From NCBI GenBank assembly GCA_041650375.1, contig JBAZLH010000002.1:1-64000 (forward strand): 64,000 bases of DNA, given 5' to 3'. The notes beneath the pieces are model-generated. The model did no database searches, was not told the origin of the DNA, and saw only the letters and a program-made list of their open reading frames with translations. The stretch is from UBA6220 sp041650375. GTDB taxonomy: Bacteria; Patescibacteriota; Minisyncoccia; Minisyncoccales; Minisyncoccaceae. How positions within the stretch are numbered: the first letter of the stretch is position 1; every line of letters begins with the position of its first letter. A program made the position numbers and the translations under genes. Positions 6,637-14,089 of the stretch are shown one piece after another.

Positions 6637-7104
6637 CTAAATAGAATGGATGTATAAAAATTTTTCCCACTCTTCCACGCACTCGCCGGCCAAATCAATC
6701 ACGTCAACCAATGTCCCGAATTCTTTAATATCAATCCCGAACCTGTTTTCTTTACGCGCCGGATCAGAATAAACCGTGATGGGCGTGGAAATATCAAGGA
6801 ATTTATGGTTCACGAAATGGTATTGCGATTCGTATAAGTCTATTTTTGTGTGCTTCTGCATATTTGCCAAATCCCGGCAAAGCGTTAAGCTTACGCTCTT
6901 GGAAATAAAAATATTAATATCCCGACTGCCGTAACGGCTCTGAATCAGCCAATCGCGAAGATGGTAACATTGGATGAAAAAAGACGTAAACGCGTCCACC
7001 GCGCTTTTAAAATTTTCATCCGTGGCAGTTGAAAAACGCCCGATATCTTCTTTTAAGCGCTTAACCCTGTCCAATTGTTCTTGGTACGGCAAAATGTTTT
7101 TCAT
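6637..7104 (-). CDS. Conserved hypothetical all-helical protein (HEPN-like appearance)
   Basis: 155 residues, predicted mainly helical in the first 100 (LDRVKRLKEDIGRF, FTSFFIQCYHLRDWLIQS, SLTLCRDLANMQKHTKID). The FF-x2-CYHLRDW and CRDLANMQKH signatures occur in a widespread uncharacterised bacterial family of HEPN-like helical bundles. No RxxxxH catalytic motif of HEPN RNases is evident. The C-terminal part (ITVYSDPARKENRFGIDIKE) is beta-rich. Function unknown. The next gene upstream is 69 nt away on the same strand. Confidence 0.6.
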   Translation of the reverse strand: MKNILPYQEQLDRVKRLKEDIGRFSTATDENFKSAVDAFTSFFIQCYHLRDWLIQSRYGSRDINIFISKSVSLTLCRDLANMQKHTKIDLYESQYHFVNHKFLDISTPITVYSDPARKENRFGIDIKEFGTLVDVIDLAGECVEEWEKFLYIHSI

Positions 7105-7173
7105 ATAAACAAATTAACACAAGACAAAGAAAATAACAATAAAAAAAGAGAATAAAATAAGCTTTTATTCCCA

Positions 7174-7944
7174 TTAATGGATTGACCTGGACGCGCACGT
7201 TGGCTTGGCTATTTTTTGGGCCGGCCAACCGTAATTGCGTTTGGCCCAATGGGCTATCGGGTAACCGTCGGCCAACCTCAAGTATATCTCCGGATGTATT
7301 CTGGCTCTTTTGTACCTGGAACCGGCCGGCAATAAGGTGAATTCGCTTAAAATGCCTTTATTGTGAAACGCGTAAGCGATTGCTTCCGCCAAGGTTAAAG
7401 GCAGGCGCTCGCATTTTAATTCATCAATCCTCACGTCCGCTATCCAATAGCATAAAAAATTTCCCGGGTCTTCCTTGTATCTGTTAATGATTCTATCCGC
7501 CTTCTCCAAGCTGTGGCCGATTTTGCCGTTAGATGTAATCAGTTTAATTAATATTGTCGGCTCAATCGCTCTTTCACTGACAACCGGCAGCAACGGCAAC
7601 AATTCCGCTTTTGGGTTTTGGCAAATCGGCTCATTTGAAAATAGGCTTGCCGCGTAATCAATTTTGCGGCTTAAATTCTGGATAATTTCATCAGGCCGGC
7701 CTTCTTCAATATCCCCGGTCTCAACTAAAATTTTAAGGCCTTGCTCAAGGTCACAAAGCTGGGCTCTGGCAAAAATGACAAGCGCTTCTTTTGAGTAAAA
7801 TTTTTGTTGCTTTACGCTTTGGATTAATTCTTTAAGCCATTTTTCCCGTTCATTCGGCGATACTTTTTTCATATAAGACGACACTGTTCTGGTCGCCCGG
7901 CAAATTCCATCCTCATAAGCTTCATCTTGTGAAATAACAACCAT
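7174..7944 (-). CDS. Conserved hypothetical protein resembling DUF5701
   Basis: 256 residues. The C-terminal third carries the run LPLTLAEAIAYAFHNKGI, then LLPAGSRYKRARIHPEIYLR and WPAQKIAKPTCASRSIH. In order and spacing this recalls the DUF5701 pattern (LTxxEGxAL, LLGSR, PALWLS, GSASCxRR). The first half is helical and charged (NEREKWLKELIQSVKQQ). No enzymatic motif is visible. The start at 7944 is preceded by AAGGGAG with no spacing, so an unusual initiation context or a slightly different start is possible. The family assignment is from memory of the motif order. Confidence 0.5.
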   Translation of the reverse strand: MVVISQDEAYEDGICRATRTVSSYMKKVSPNEREKWLKELIQSVKQQKFYSKEALVIFARAQLCDLEQGLKILVETGDIEEGRPDEIIQNLSRKIDYAASLFSNEPICQNPKAELLPLLPVVSERAIEPTILIKLITSNGKIGHSLEKADRIINRYKEDPGNFLCYWIADVRIDELKCERLPLTLAEAIAYAFHNKGILSEFTLLPAGSRYKRARIHPEIYLRLADGYPIAHWAKRNYGWPAQKIAKPTCASRSIH

Positions 7945-8005
7945 CTCCCTTGTTAATGAACTTGGGTAAATTGAGTATAAGTATAAATTTTTGCTTAGTC
8001 AAGAA

Positions 8006-8030
8006 TACAAAAACCGCTAAAATAGCGGCC
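8006..8030 (-). terminator. Terminator of the prepilin-like surface protein gene
   Basis: Stem CCGCTA / TAGCGG with a 3-nt loop, followed by TTTTTG on the minus strand, about 30 nt beyond the stop at 8059. Confidence 0.7.
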
Positions 8031-8058
8031 TCATTTTTTATTTTTATTCATCTCTTTT

Positions 8059-9348
8059 CTAATTTTTAATGCATCTTACGGAAAAACCTCTTGCTCTAAC
8101 ATCAAGAGCCGGATTATAACCAACGGTGCCAAAAGATAAACTATAAGAGCCTATACCGCTGGCCGTACTGGTCCAATAACAAGAATTGATATCCACCATG
8201 CTAAGACTTCCTGTGTTATATTGTCGGAAGCCGGCAGTTGGTAATTTTAAAGGCGAAGCATAGGCGTCATCGCGACTACCCCAAGCACCTGCGGCAATTT
8301 CCGCATTCCACTCAGCTAAGGTTGGCAACCGCCAATCGGTCGGACAAGGATTATTAATTCCACTAATGCCTTGCCATAAATTATTATTTTGAGGGCTCCT
8401 CCAATCGTAAGGATTCACGTTTGTCATAATAAAATTACCGTGCCCCGGATTATCACTATTAGATAAAGTTGTTGTTGTTCCACTCGTACGAATTTGATGG
8501 CCGTCAATTCCCCTTCCCCATTGAAACAAGTCGCCATAAGCAGCCGAATCATTATAAGCCGTGGCAACCTGGCCGGCTCCAAGATTTCTATCCAGCCAAC
8601 ACTTACTTGCTTGTGATATAACCTCTCCATAAGTAACACTACTGCCGTTATAAGTAAATGTAACTGTATCGCCACAAGCTAAATAAGTAATACTGCTAAT
8701 AGCGCTATCGGTGTAACCGGACCTAACGGCCAAAGCCTTAACACTTACATCTGAATTAATTACCAAAGGAGTTACGGCTTGGTTAATTGATGCCGTAGTC
8801 GGATTGCTGCCATCCGTTGTGTAATAAATTGCATCAGCATTAGCTGATGTAATTGTCACAGTTGAACCAAAAGCAATTATCCCGCTGGCGGCGCTAAAAG
8901 TTGGCGCAGCCTGAAAGCCAACTGTTTCACTCCAAGCATTTATTGAGCTGTCATATTCATAAGTTCCGTTGGTACTTAAAATTGCCTGAAGGGTAAAACT
9001 ATCGGAACTGGGACTATTGTAAACATAATAAATTCCAGAATTTGGATCTTGCGGCAAAGCAGGTAAATATTCTTCCAACTTAGTTTCCAAATCACTGCAA
9101 GGATTATTTCCCGCCCCAGCTCCGATGTTACAATTAGCGCCGGAAGGATAAGTATTATTATGCTGAATGGAATATATTAAAATAGTTTTTTGAATTGTTT
9201 CCAGGTCTACTTTTCTTCGCACATCCTTGGCGGAATTAATTGCGTCAGACATAGACACAAAAAGAAAGCCGGACAAAATACCGATAATTGAAATAACCAC
9301 TAAAAGTTCAATTAAAGTAAAAGATTTTTTAAGCTTCTTCTTGCTCAT
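8059..9348 (-). CDS. Prepilin-type surface protein with chitobiase-like and FISUMP domains
   Basis: 429 residues in three parts. Residues 1-30 are a type IV prepilin leader: KKLKKSFTLIELLVVISII, with the cleavage/methylation site before Phe-Thr-Leu-Ile-Glu. A pilin-like helix and globular region reach about 140. A chitobiase C-terminal-like repeat follows (AAPTFSAASGI, DAIYYTTDGSNPTTASINQ, VKALAVRSGYTDS). The C-terminal 200 residues match the Fibrobacter succinogenes major paralogous domain: CWLDRNLGA, DLFQWGRG, CPTDWRLPTLAEWN, CYWTSTASG and a final GFSVRCIKN. It is probably exported through the type IV pilus machinery and displayed as an adhesin. Monocistronic, with an extended -10 seven nt before the ATG. 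Confidence 0.88.
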   Translation of the reverse strand: MSKKKLKKSFTLIELLVVISIIGILSGFLFVSMSDAINSAKDVRRKVDLETIQKTILIYSIQHNNTYPSGANCNIGAGAGNNPCSDLETKLEEYLPALPQDPNSGIYYVYNSPSSDSFTLQAILSTNGTYEYDSSINAWSETVGFQAAPTFSAASGIIAFGSTVTITSANADAIYYTTDGSNPTTASINQAVTPLVINSDVSVKALAVRSGYTDSAISSITYLACGDTVTFTYNGSSVTYGEVISQASKCWLDRNLGAGQVATAYNDSAAYGDLFQWGRGIDGHQIRTSGTTTTLSNSDNPGHGNFIMTNVNPYDWRSPQNNNLWQGISGINNPCPTDWRLPTLAEWNAEIAAGAWGSRDDAYASPLKLPTAGFRQYNTGSLSMVDINSCYWTSTASGIGSYSLSFGTVGYNPALDVRARGFSVRCIKN

Positions 9349-9355
9349 TAAAATA

Positions 9356-9364
9356 ATTATATCA
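9356..9364 (-). promoter_or_regulatory. Extended -10 promoter of the prepilin-like gene
   Basis: Minus-strand TGATATAAT ends 7 nt before the ATG at 9348. It sits 17 nt downstream of the T-run of the preceding terminator. Confidence 0.55.
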
Positions 9365-9380
9365 TAAAAATTTAAAACAA

Positions 9381-9404
9381 AAAAACCGGCGTGATCCGGT
9401 TTTT
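9381..9404 (-). terminator. Terminator of the Asn/Tyr-rich surface protein gene
   Basis: AAAAACCGG / CCGGTTTTT with a 6-nt loop, 18 nt beyond the stop at 9422, T-rich on both strands. Confidence 0.75.
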
Positions 9405-9421
9405 TGCCGCAGAATTACTAA

Positions 9422-10378
9422 TTAAAAAGCGTAACCGTTTTGGCAATTGTAATAGCCGTTATTGTAATAACAATTACTGTTATTGTAGTAATAACCGTTA
9501 TTGTTGTAATAATAACTATTAGTATTGTAATTGGTGTAATAGCCGCTGCCTATAACCAAAATGCTAAGCGAGGCCGAGCTGCTTCCCCAAGAATTGGAAG
9601 CGGTCAACGTGCAATAATAAGTTGTGTCGTAGGGAACGTTGGGCGCGTAATAAATCGGATTCAAAATATTATTGCTGGATAATGTTCCGCCCGTGCAAGT
9701 CCAGGAAAAATTGGTCGGGTAACTGTTTTGGTTCAAAACAGTTGCGTCAAAATAAACGCTTCTTCCCGATTGCACGCTTTTTTTGGCTCCCGCAGAAATT
9801 GAAGGATAAATATTATTATTGCAATTATACCCGTAGCAATAATAATTATTGTTATAGTTTCCTTTAACCAAAATATTCACTGAACTTGAAGCGCTGTTTT
9901 GGAAATTGGAAACAACCAGCGTGCAGGTGTAAGTTGTGTCATAGCCGGTGGTGGGCGCGTAATAAATCGGGTTAAGGATATAATAATTGGACAACGACCC
10001 GCCCGTGCAAGTCCAGGAATAATTTACCGGATAACCGGTTTGGTTGGAAACAGTCGCGTCCAAATAAACAGTTTGGCCGGACTGGATTGTTTTATAATTA
10101 CCAGCGAAAACGCTCAAATTGTTCCGGTTGTAATTATTGTTGTAATTATAATTATAATTGTTGTTATTGTAATTATAATCATCAACGCCATAGTTCATTG
10201 AATCAACCAAAGACGCGCTATCGTAATCTCCATTGTTTACCAATAAATTCTGCAAAAATTTAATCAATGAAATTCTAGCTTCTTCCGATTGGCTGGACGC
10301 GGCAGACACATTGGACACGGCAAAAAAAGAACAAAACAACGAAATTACCATTAAAAATGTGATTATTTTTTTGTTCAT
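9422..10378 (-). CDS. Secreted Ig/PKD-like repeat protein with Asn/Tyr-rich linkers
   Basis: 318 residues. The signal peptide MNKKIITFLMVISLFCSFF has a likely cleavage at VSA-AS. A helical segment (residues 28-60) and an N/Y-rich linker (about 67-88) follow. Two beta-sandwich repeats come next, at about 90-172 and 190-277, each with SGQTVYLDATV or SGRSVYFDATV, NYSWTCTGG or NFSWTCTGG, NPIYYAPT, and TYTCTLVVSN or TYYCTLTASN. The two Cys per repeat probably form a disulfide as in Ig-like folds. The last 35 residues are nearly all Asn, Tyr, Gly and Cys. Likely a surface or matrix protein; no membrane anchor is seen. Codon use of the linkers (AAT/AAC, TAT) makes low-complexity DNA. Confidence 0.8.
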   Translation of the reverse strand: MNKKIITFLMVISLFCSFFAVSNVSAASSQSEEARISLIKFLQNLLVNNGDYDSASLVDSMNYGVDDYNYNNNNYNYNYNNNYNRNNLSVFAGNYKTIQSGQTVYLDATVSNQTGYPVNYSWTCTGGSLSNYYILNPIYYAPTTGYDTTYTCTLVVSNFQNSASSSVNILVKGNYNNNYYCYGYNCNNNIYPSISAGAKKSVQSGRSVYFDATVLNQNSYPTNFSWTCTGGTLSSNNILNPIYYAPNVPYDTTYYCTLTASNSWGSSSASLSILVIGSGYYTNYNTNSYYYNNNGYYYNNSNCYYNNGYYNCQNGYAF

Positions 10379-10551
10379 ATCGCTTGTTTTTATTTGCTTA
10401 AAGTTGGCTTCTTTCTAACATATTTTGCTCTATTTGAAAAGAGCCTGTTTTACCCCCAACAAGCAACGCCCTTAATCAATTTATTGTAAAAAATAAAACA
10501 AAAACTGCCCCCCCCAAAAAAAAACAATTGCCGCCTTGGCTGGCAGCCGGC

Positions 10552-10773
10552 TTATTTCAACTCAATCAAACAAAAATAAGCGCCGACCAGTTTATTCTCC
10601 GCGTAGACCGGGCAAGTCGGGCAAATGCACATTTTTTTGGAATCCATCTCGCACTCGGACACGGTTCGGGCGCAAAAAACTCGCTCCGCTTTATTCTTGT
10701 TGCAATCGGCATAAAGCGGGCAATTGGGGCAAAAGCATTTATCAAAATTTTCCGGGTTATTTTTCGGTTTCAT
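10552..10773 (-). CDS. DUF2769-like Cys-rich protein
   Basis: 73 residues with two similar Cys clusters: CFCPNCPLYADCN (residues 13-25) and MCICPTCPVY (48-57), plus CARTVSEC and a final YFCLIELK. This matches the DUF2769 pattern of small proteins with CxCPxCP motifs, presumed to hold zinc or an Fe-S cluster. Its start overlaps the end of the flavoprotein gene by 17 bp, so the two are translationally coupled and probably partners in electron transfer (inference). Confidence 0.75.
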   Translation of the reverse strand: MKPKNNPENFDKCFCPNCPLYADCNKNKAERVFCARTVSECEMDSKKMCICPTCPVYAENKLVGAYFCLIELK

Positions 10774-11467
10774 AATCTATGTAGTTTTTCTTTTTTGATT
10801 TATGTTCGTAATTAAATTCATGCCCGCATTCGGGGCAAATTAACAAAGCTTTGGCGAAATTAACCGCGTTTTGGGCCAAATCCGTAAAAATGTCTTGGAT
10901 GGCTTTATCGTTTTCTATTTTACTCCTATCGGTTTTCGTATTCTCGTCGCTCTCGCCAACCCAAGCGGCATAAGCTTGCGGCGGAAAAATCAAACCCATC
11001 TCGGTTAAAAAATTCATTAATCCCCCGGCCACGTGCTGATAGCCGTCTTCATGCCCCAAAATCATCAATGCTCCGATTTTATTTTTAACCAAAACTTGGC
11101 GATAAACCGAATTAGCGTTTTCCAAAGAATTCAAACGTTCAATAATCAATTGCATCAACTGGGAATGATTACCCCAATAAATCGGCGTGGAAAAAATAAC
11201 TACGTCGGCGTTAAGGATGCCATTGTAAATTTTTATCATTTCGTCGTTTTTATCCAACTGGGTAATCAAGCAAGGATGGACGCACGCTTTCGCGTCCATA
11301 GAATAATGGTGGTCGCAAGGCCTTAAATTTAATTCCGAAGCCACGACAATTTCTTTTTCCACTTCTTCATCTTTCAGAGCGTCAAAGGCGGTTTTCATTA
11401 AATAATAACTGTTTGATTCTTTTCCCCTGGCGGAAGCGCTTATTCCGAATACTTTTATTTTTCTCAT
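10757..11467 (-). CDS. NADPH-dependent FMN reductase / iron-sulfur-flavoprotein-like protein with C-terminal zinc knuckle
   Basis: 236 residues. It has a flavodoxin-like fold with FGISASARGKESNSYYLM (FMN phosphate loop, residues 7-24) and STPIYWGNHSQLMQLIIERL (second FMN loop). CDHHYSMDAKACVHPC lies in the region where iron-sulfur flavoproteins have their cluster Cys, but with other spacing. Near the C-terminus is CPECGHEF (a half zinc ribbon) before a basic tail. Probable redox enzyme using FMN, with an uncertain second cofactor. It is the middle gene of a three-gene unit: membrane protein (4-nt gap), this gene, then the DUF2769 protein (overlap). Confidence 0.8.
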   Translation of the reverse strand: MRKIKVFGISASARGKESNSYYLMKTAFDALKDEEVEKEIVVASELNLRPCDHHYSMDAKACVHPCLITQLDKNDEMIKIYNGILNADVVIFSTPIYWGNHSQLMQLIIERLNSLENANSVYRQVLVKNKIGALMILGHEDGYQHVAGGLMNFLTEMGLIFPPQAYAAWVGESDENTKTDRSKIENDKAIQDIFTDLAQNAVNFAKALLICPECGHEFNYEHKSKKKNYIDYETEK

Positions 11468-11471
11468 AGGT

Positions 11472-11696
11472 TTAAAAATTTAAATAAATCGCCAATCCTA
11501 AAATGCCGTGGACCAAAGCTAAAAAGATGGAAATTTTCGCCATCAGCGGATGCCACGGAAAAGGAATTGCGTGTTTATTGTTAAAATTTAAATAACCGAT
11601 TAACGCGGTAAAACAAAATGAAAGAAACGTGATTATGCCCGCGTAGAATATTAACGGCTTCCCAAGAATAAGAGTGTAAGCGATTTGCGCTATCAT
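11472..11696 (-). CDS. Small membrane protein, possible redox anchor
   Basis: 74 residues with hydrophobic helices at about 5-20, 22-37 and 53-72. His residues lie at helix ends (NNKHAIPFPWHPLMAK, ALVHGILGL), the arrangement found in small haem-b or quinone-site anchors, so a role as the membrane partner of the downstream flavoprotein is plausible but unproven. First gene of the unit; promoter TGGTATAAT at 11724-11732. Confidence 0.7.
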   Translation of the reverse strand: MIAQIAYTLILGKPLIFYAGIITFLSFCFTALIGYLNFNNKHAIPFPWHPLMAKISIFLALVHGILGLAIYLNF

Positions 11697-11723
11697 ATTT
11701 TTAATAACTTATTTTATAGACTC

Positions 11724-11732
11724 ATTATACCA
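11724..11732 (-). promoter_or_regulatory. Extended -10 promoter of the redox operon
   Basis: Minus-strand TGGTATAAT, preceded by the T-rich stretch TTTTTGTTTA that recurs at other gene starts in the window. The leader to the ATG at 11696 is about 20 nt. Confidence 0.55.
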
Positions 11733-11773
11733 TAAACAAAAACCAACCCAAAGCAGCCCCAAATATTCGCAAA

Positions 11774-13060
11774 CTATATTATTTTAGGATATTCCCAATC
11801 AGCATTATCAATCACCATGTCGGCTATTTCTGCCGGAACGGATTCTTCCAAGTATTTCTTCTGGGCCGGCAAATATTTTTCATCGTATTTCTTGATAATT
11901 TCTTTGCCAAAAATAGGCACATCCCTAACCATGGCCCGCTTCTTACTTTCCTCAAGCGGTATCTCAATAAAAATTTTATAATCAAGATAAGGATCTAATT
12001 CTTTCCTGAATAAAAATACTCCCTCAAAAACAACTATTGTGTCTTTATCAAAAGAAAACGTTTTTTCCTTTTCGTATTTATCGGCATGTAAATCCAATAA
12101 AGCCAACCGAACGGAATATTCATTCTTTTCGCGGACGGGAACCAATAATTTTTCAATAATAGTTTGGATATCAAAACTTTTATTATAATAATTATCCGCC
12201 TGGCTTTTCCCCGAATATCTTATCTCTTTGGGATTATGAAAATCGTCTAAATTGATTGTTTGGACTTTTTTATTTTTTGAAATCAGAAAACGGCTAAACG
12301 CTTCGGCAAACTTTGTTTTGCCGGATGTGTCTATCCCGTTTATTCCAACAACAAAAGCCCTGCTTTCCTTTTTCCTTTGGCTGATTTCTTCCAAAATTTC
12401 TTCAAATATAAAAATTCTTCTGTCAAAAATATCCAATAATTCTTCAAAATTATTTATGCCCAAATCGGCTTTTCGCGCTTCATCTTTGCCATAGCCGTAC
12501 AAAGCTCCCACGGAGATGGCGTTATTTTCTTTGGCCGCCTCAATATCGTGAATCCTGTCACCGATGACAGCGGCGTTTGATTCCTTTAATTCTATTTTGA
12601 TTTTCTTAACCAATTCTATTTTTGTCAGCTTATTTTCTTCCACGCACTCCATATAATCAAAAAACTTTCCGATATCTAAAAATGAAATTATTTGCTTAAA
12701 GTATTCCGCGCTCGCGTTTGAATAAAGCGCTAATTTATAGCCTCTTTGTTTTAGGGTTTGCAACGTTTCCATTGCACCGGGAAATGCTTCTCCGTATTTT
12801 AAAATAGCAGTGCTCCGATGCGTCCTTGTTTTTTCCGCCAGTTCTTTCCATTGAGAAATTTTATCCGGAGGTAAAATGGATTTGTACGCGTTCTCCGATG
12901 TTTTTCCTATATACCCTTTCACTTTTTCTTCAATATTATCCGCTTGCCAACCAAGCTCAAATAAAGCTCTTTTCACAGCTTCAATTTCCGGCTTAATGGT
13001 TTGGAAAATAGTTCCATCAAGGTCAAATATTAACAACTCAACTTCCCGTAAGTTAATCAT
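11774..13060 (-). CDS. HAD phosphatase fused to uridine-kinase-like P-loop kinase
   Basis: 428 residues. Residues 8-215 form a phosphoglycolate-phosphatase-type HAD domain: motif I DLDGTIF (nucleophile D13, acid D15), motif II LYSNAS, motif III Lys in ENKLTK, motif IV GDRIHDIEAA. Residues 235-428 are a uridine kinase/panthothenate-kinase-like domain with the P-loop GIDTSGKT (242-249), INLDDFHNP, VVFEGVFLFRKELDPYLDYK and RAMVRDV as lid region. Each half is complete, so this looks like a bifunctional nucleoside or sugar salvage enzyme that may phosphorylate and dephosphorylate related substrates. Substrates cannot be read from the sequence. Confidence 0.85.
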   Translation of the reverse strand: MINLREVELLIFDLDGTIFQTIKPEIEAVKRALFELGWQADNIEEKVKGYIGKTSENAYKSILPPDKISQWKELAEKTRTHRSTAILKYGEAFPGAMETLQTLKQRGYKLALYSNASAEYFKQIISFLDIGKFFDYMECVEENKLTKIELVKKIKIELKESNAAVIGDRIHDIEAAKENNAISVGALYGYGKDEARKADLGINNFEELLDIFDRRIFIFEEILEEISQRKKESRAFVVGINGIDTSGKTKFAEAFSRFLISKNKKVQTINLDDFHNPKEIRYSGKSQADNYYNKSFDIQTIIEKLLVPVREKNEYSVRLALLDLHADKYEKEKTFSFDKDTIVVFEGVFLFRKELDPYLDYKIFIEIPLEESKKRAMVRDVPIFGKEIIKKYDEKYLPAQKKYLEESVPAEIADMVIDNADWEYPKII

Positions 13061-13093
13061 ATTTTTATTATAAAAGATGCTTTGGAATAAAGC

Positions 13094-13112
13094 AAAAACC
13101 GGCTAAAGCCGG
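13094..13112 (-). terminator. Terminator of the M23 peptidase gene
   Basis: CCGGCT-AA-AGCCGG stem followed by five T on the minus strand, about 20 nt after the stop at 13131. Confidence 0.75.
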
Positions 13113-13130
13113 CTGAAACGCCGCGATAAA

Positions 13131-14027
13131 TCAATTTGCCATTCCCTGCGTCACCTGCACGAATTTCAAGGGATCCAGGCTCGTTCCCCTCATCTTGATT
13201 GAAAAATGCAAATGCGGATTTATGGAATATCCGGTGTCGCCCGATAAGCCGACTATGTCTCCCAATTTTACTGTTTGCCCTTCGGCCACGTTAAACTTAT
13301 TCAAATGCAAATAAAGTGAATATACTCCCAGCCCGTGGTCTATCGCCACCGTGTTTCCGTTATTTTTTATATTATCCGCGAAAACAACCTTGCCGTCATT
13401 CACGGAAAAAACCGGCGTATTGAGTAGCGCGTCCAAATCCACTCCCAAATGTTGGGCCGTATAATCTTTTGATTTTCTGATATTGCCGAATGAACCCACA
13501 TCTTTTACTCCAAACATCGGATAAACAAACGGCTTATTAACGTAAGACGCGGCCGTAATGATTTTTAAAATTTCCGCCAGCTCTTTGCTCTTTTTATCCG
13601 GAACGGTAAAAATGTTTTTTAACGTAAATCCTTTTTGGATAAGTTGTTTCGTGACAACCAAGCTCGTTGCGGGAAAATCTCTTTTTGAAACAAGGATATT
13701 TTTTTCAAAAATAGCTTTACCCGGAACATTAATTGAGAGCTTGTATTCGCCGGGCTTTTTATCAATTGCCGCGCCGGTAATCGCTACCCAATTTTTATCC
13801 CTTTTATCCCTGAAAAAACGCAACTTTATTAAACCGAAAGTTCCGGTGATTTCATTTGTTTCATTTTTTACCACGATTAAAAGCGTGTCGGCTTGCAAAA
13901 GCTTATCCGAAGAAATAAATACTTCCGGGCTTAATAAAGTATTTTCCGCGTTCACATTTAAACAAGGAAACAAGATGGCGCCCGCAATCGCTAACCATAT
14001 GCATATTACCGTTAGCTTAAAGTCCAT
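13131..14027 (-). CDS. M23 (LytM-type) peptidoglycan endopeptidase, secreted
   Basis: 298 residues from the ATG at 14027 (MDFKLTVICIWLAIAGAILF, signal peptide to about 26). An upstream in-frame ATG at 14057 lies inside the promoter and terminator region and is rejected. The N-terminal half holds Ig-like beta domains. The M23 core begins HLGVDLDALLNTPVFSVNDG (zinc ligands His and Asp) and ends HLHFSIKMRGTSLDPLKF (second HxH motif, catalytic and zinc His). These enzymes cut peptide cross-links of the cell wall. TGA serves as stop here. The -10 box ends six nt before the ATG, so the mRNA is probably leaderless. Confidence 0.9.
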   Translation of the reverse strand: MDFKLTVICIWLAIAGAILFPCLNVNAENTLLSPEVFISSDKLLQADTLLIVVKNETNEITGTFGLIKLRFFRDKRDKNWVAITGAAIDKKPGEYKLSINVPGKAIFEKNILVSKRDFPATSLVVTKQLIQKGFTLKNIFTVPDKKSKELAEILKIITAASYVNKPFVYPMFGVKDVGSFGNIRKSKDYTAQHLGVDLDALLNTPVFSVNDGKVVFADNIKNNGNTVAIDHGLGVYSLYLHLNKFNVAEGQTVKLGDIVGLSGDTGYSINPHLHFSIKMRGTSLDPLKFVQVTQGMAN

Positions 14028-14033
14028 AAATCC

Positions 14034-14042
14034 ATTATACCA
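14034..14042 (-). promoter_or_regulatory. Extended -10 promoter abutting the M23 start codon
   Basis: Minus-strand TGGTATAAT with only six nt (GGATTT) between the hexamer and the ATG. Transcription starting about seven nt after the -10 would begin at the ATG itself. Confidence 0.6.
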
Positions 14043-14043
14043 C

Positions 14044-14063
14044 AAAAAACCGCCCAAAGGCGG
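14044..14063 (-). terminator. Terminator of the gene at 14090-14527, directly upstream of the M23 promoter
   Basis: CCGCC-CAAA-GGCGG stem with six T on the minus strand. The T-run touches the TGTGGTATAAT promoter of the next gene. Confidence 0.8.
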
Positions 14064-14089
14064 CTTGTGTTTGCGCTTAAATACTCAAA

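Noticed and set aside
10490..10551. Runs of C and A (CCCCCCCC then AAAAAAAAA) as a frameshift or phase-variation site
   Set aside because: They lie between genes, not within a frame, so no switching protein can be named.
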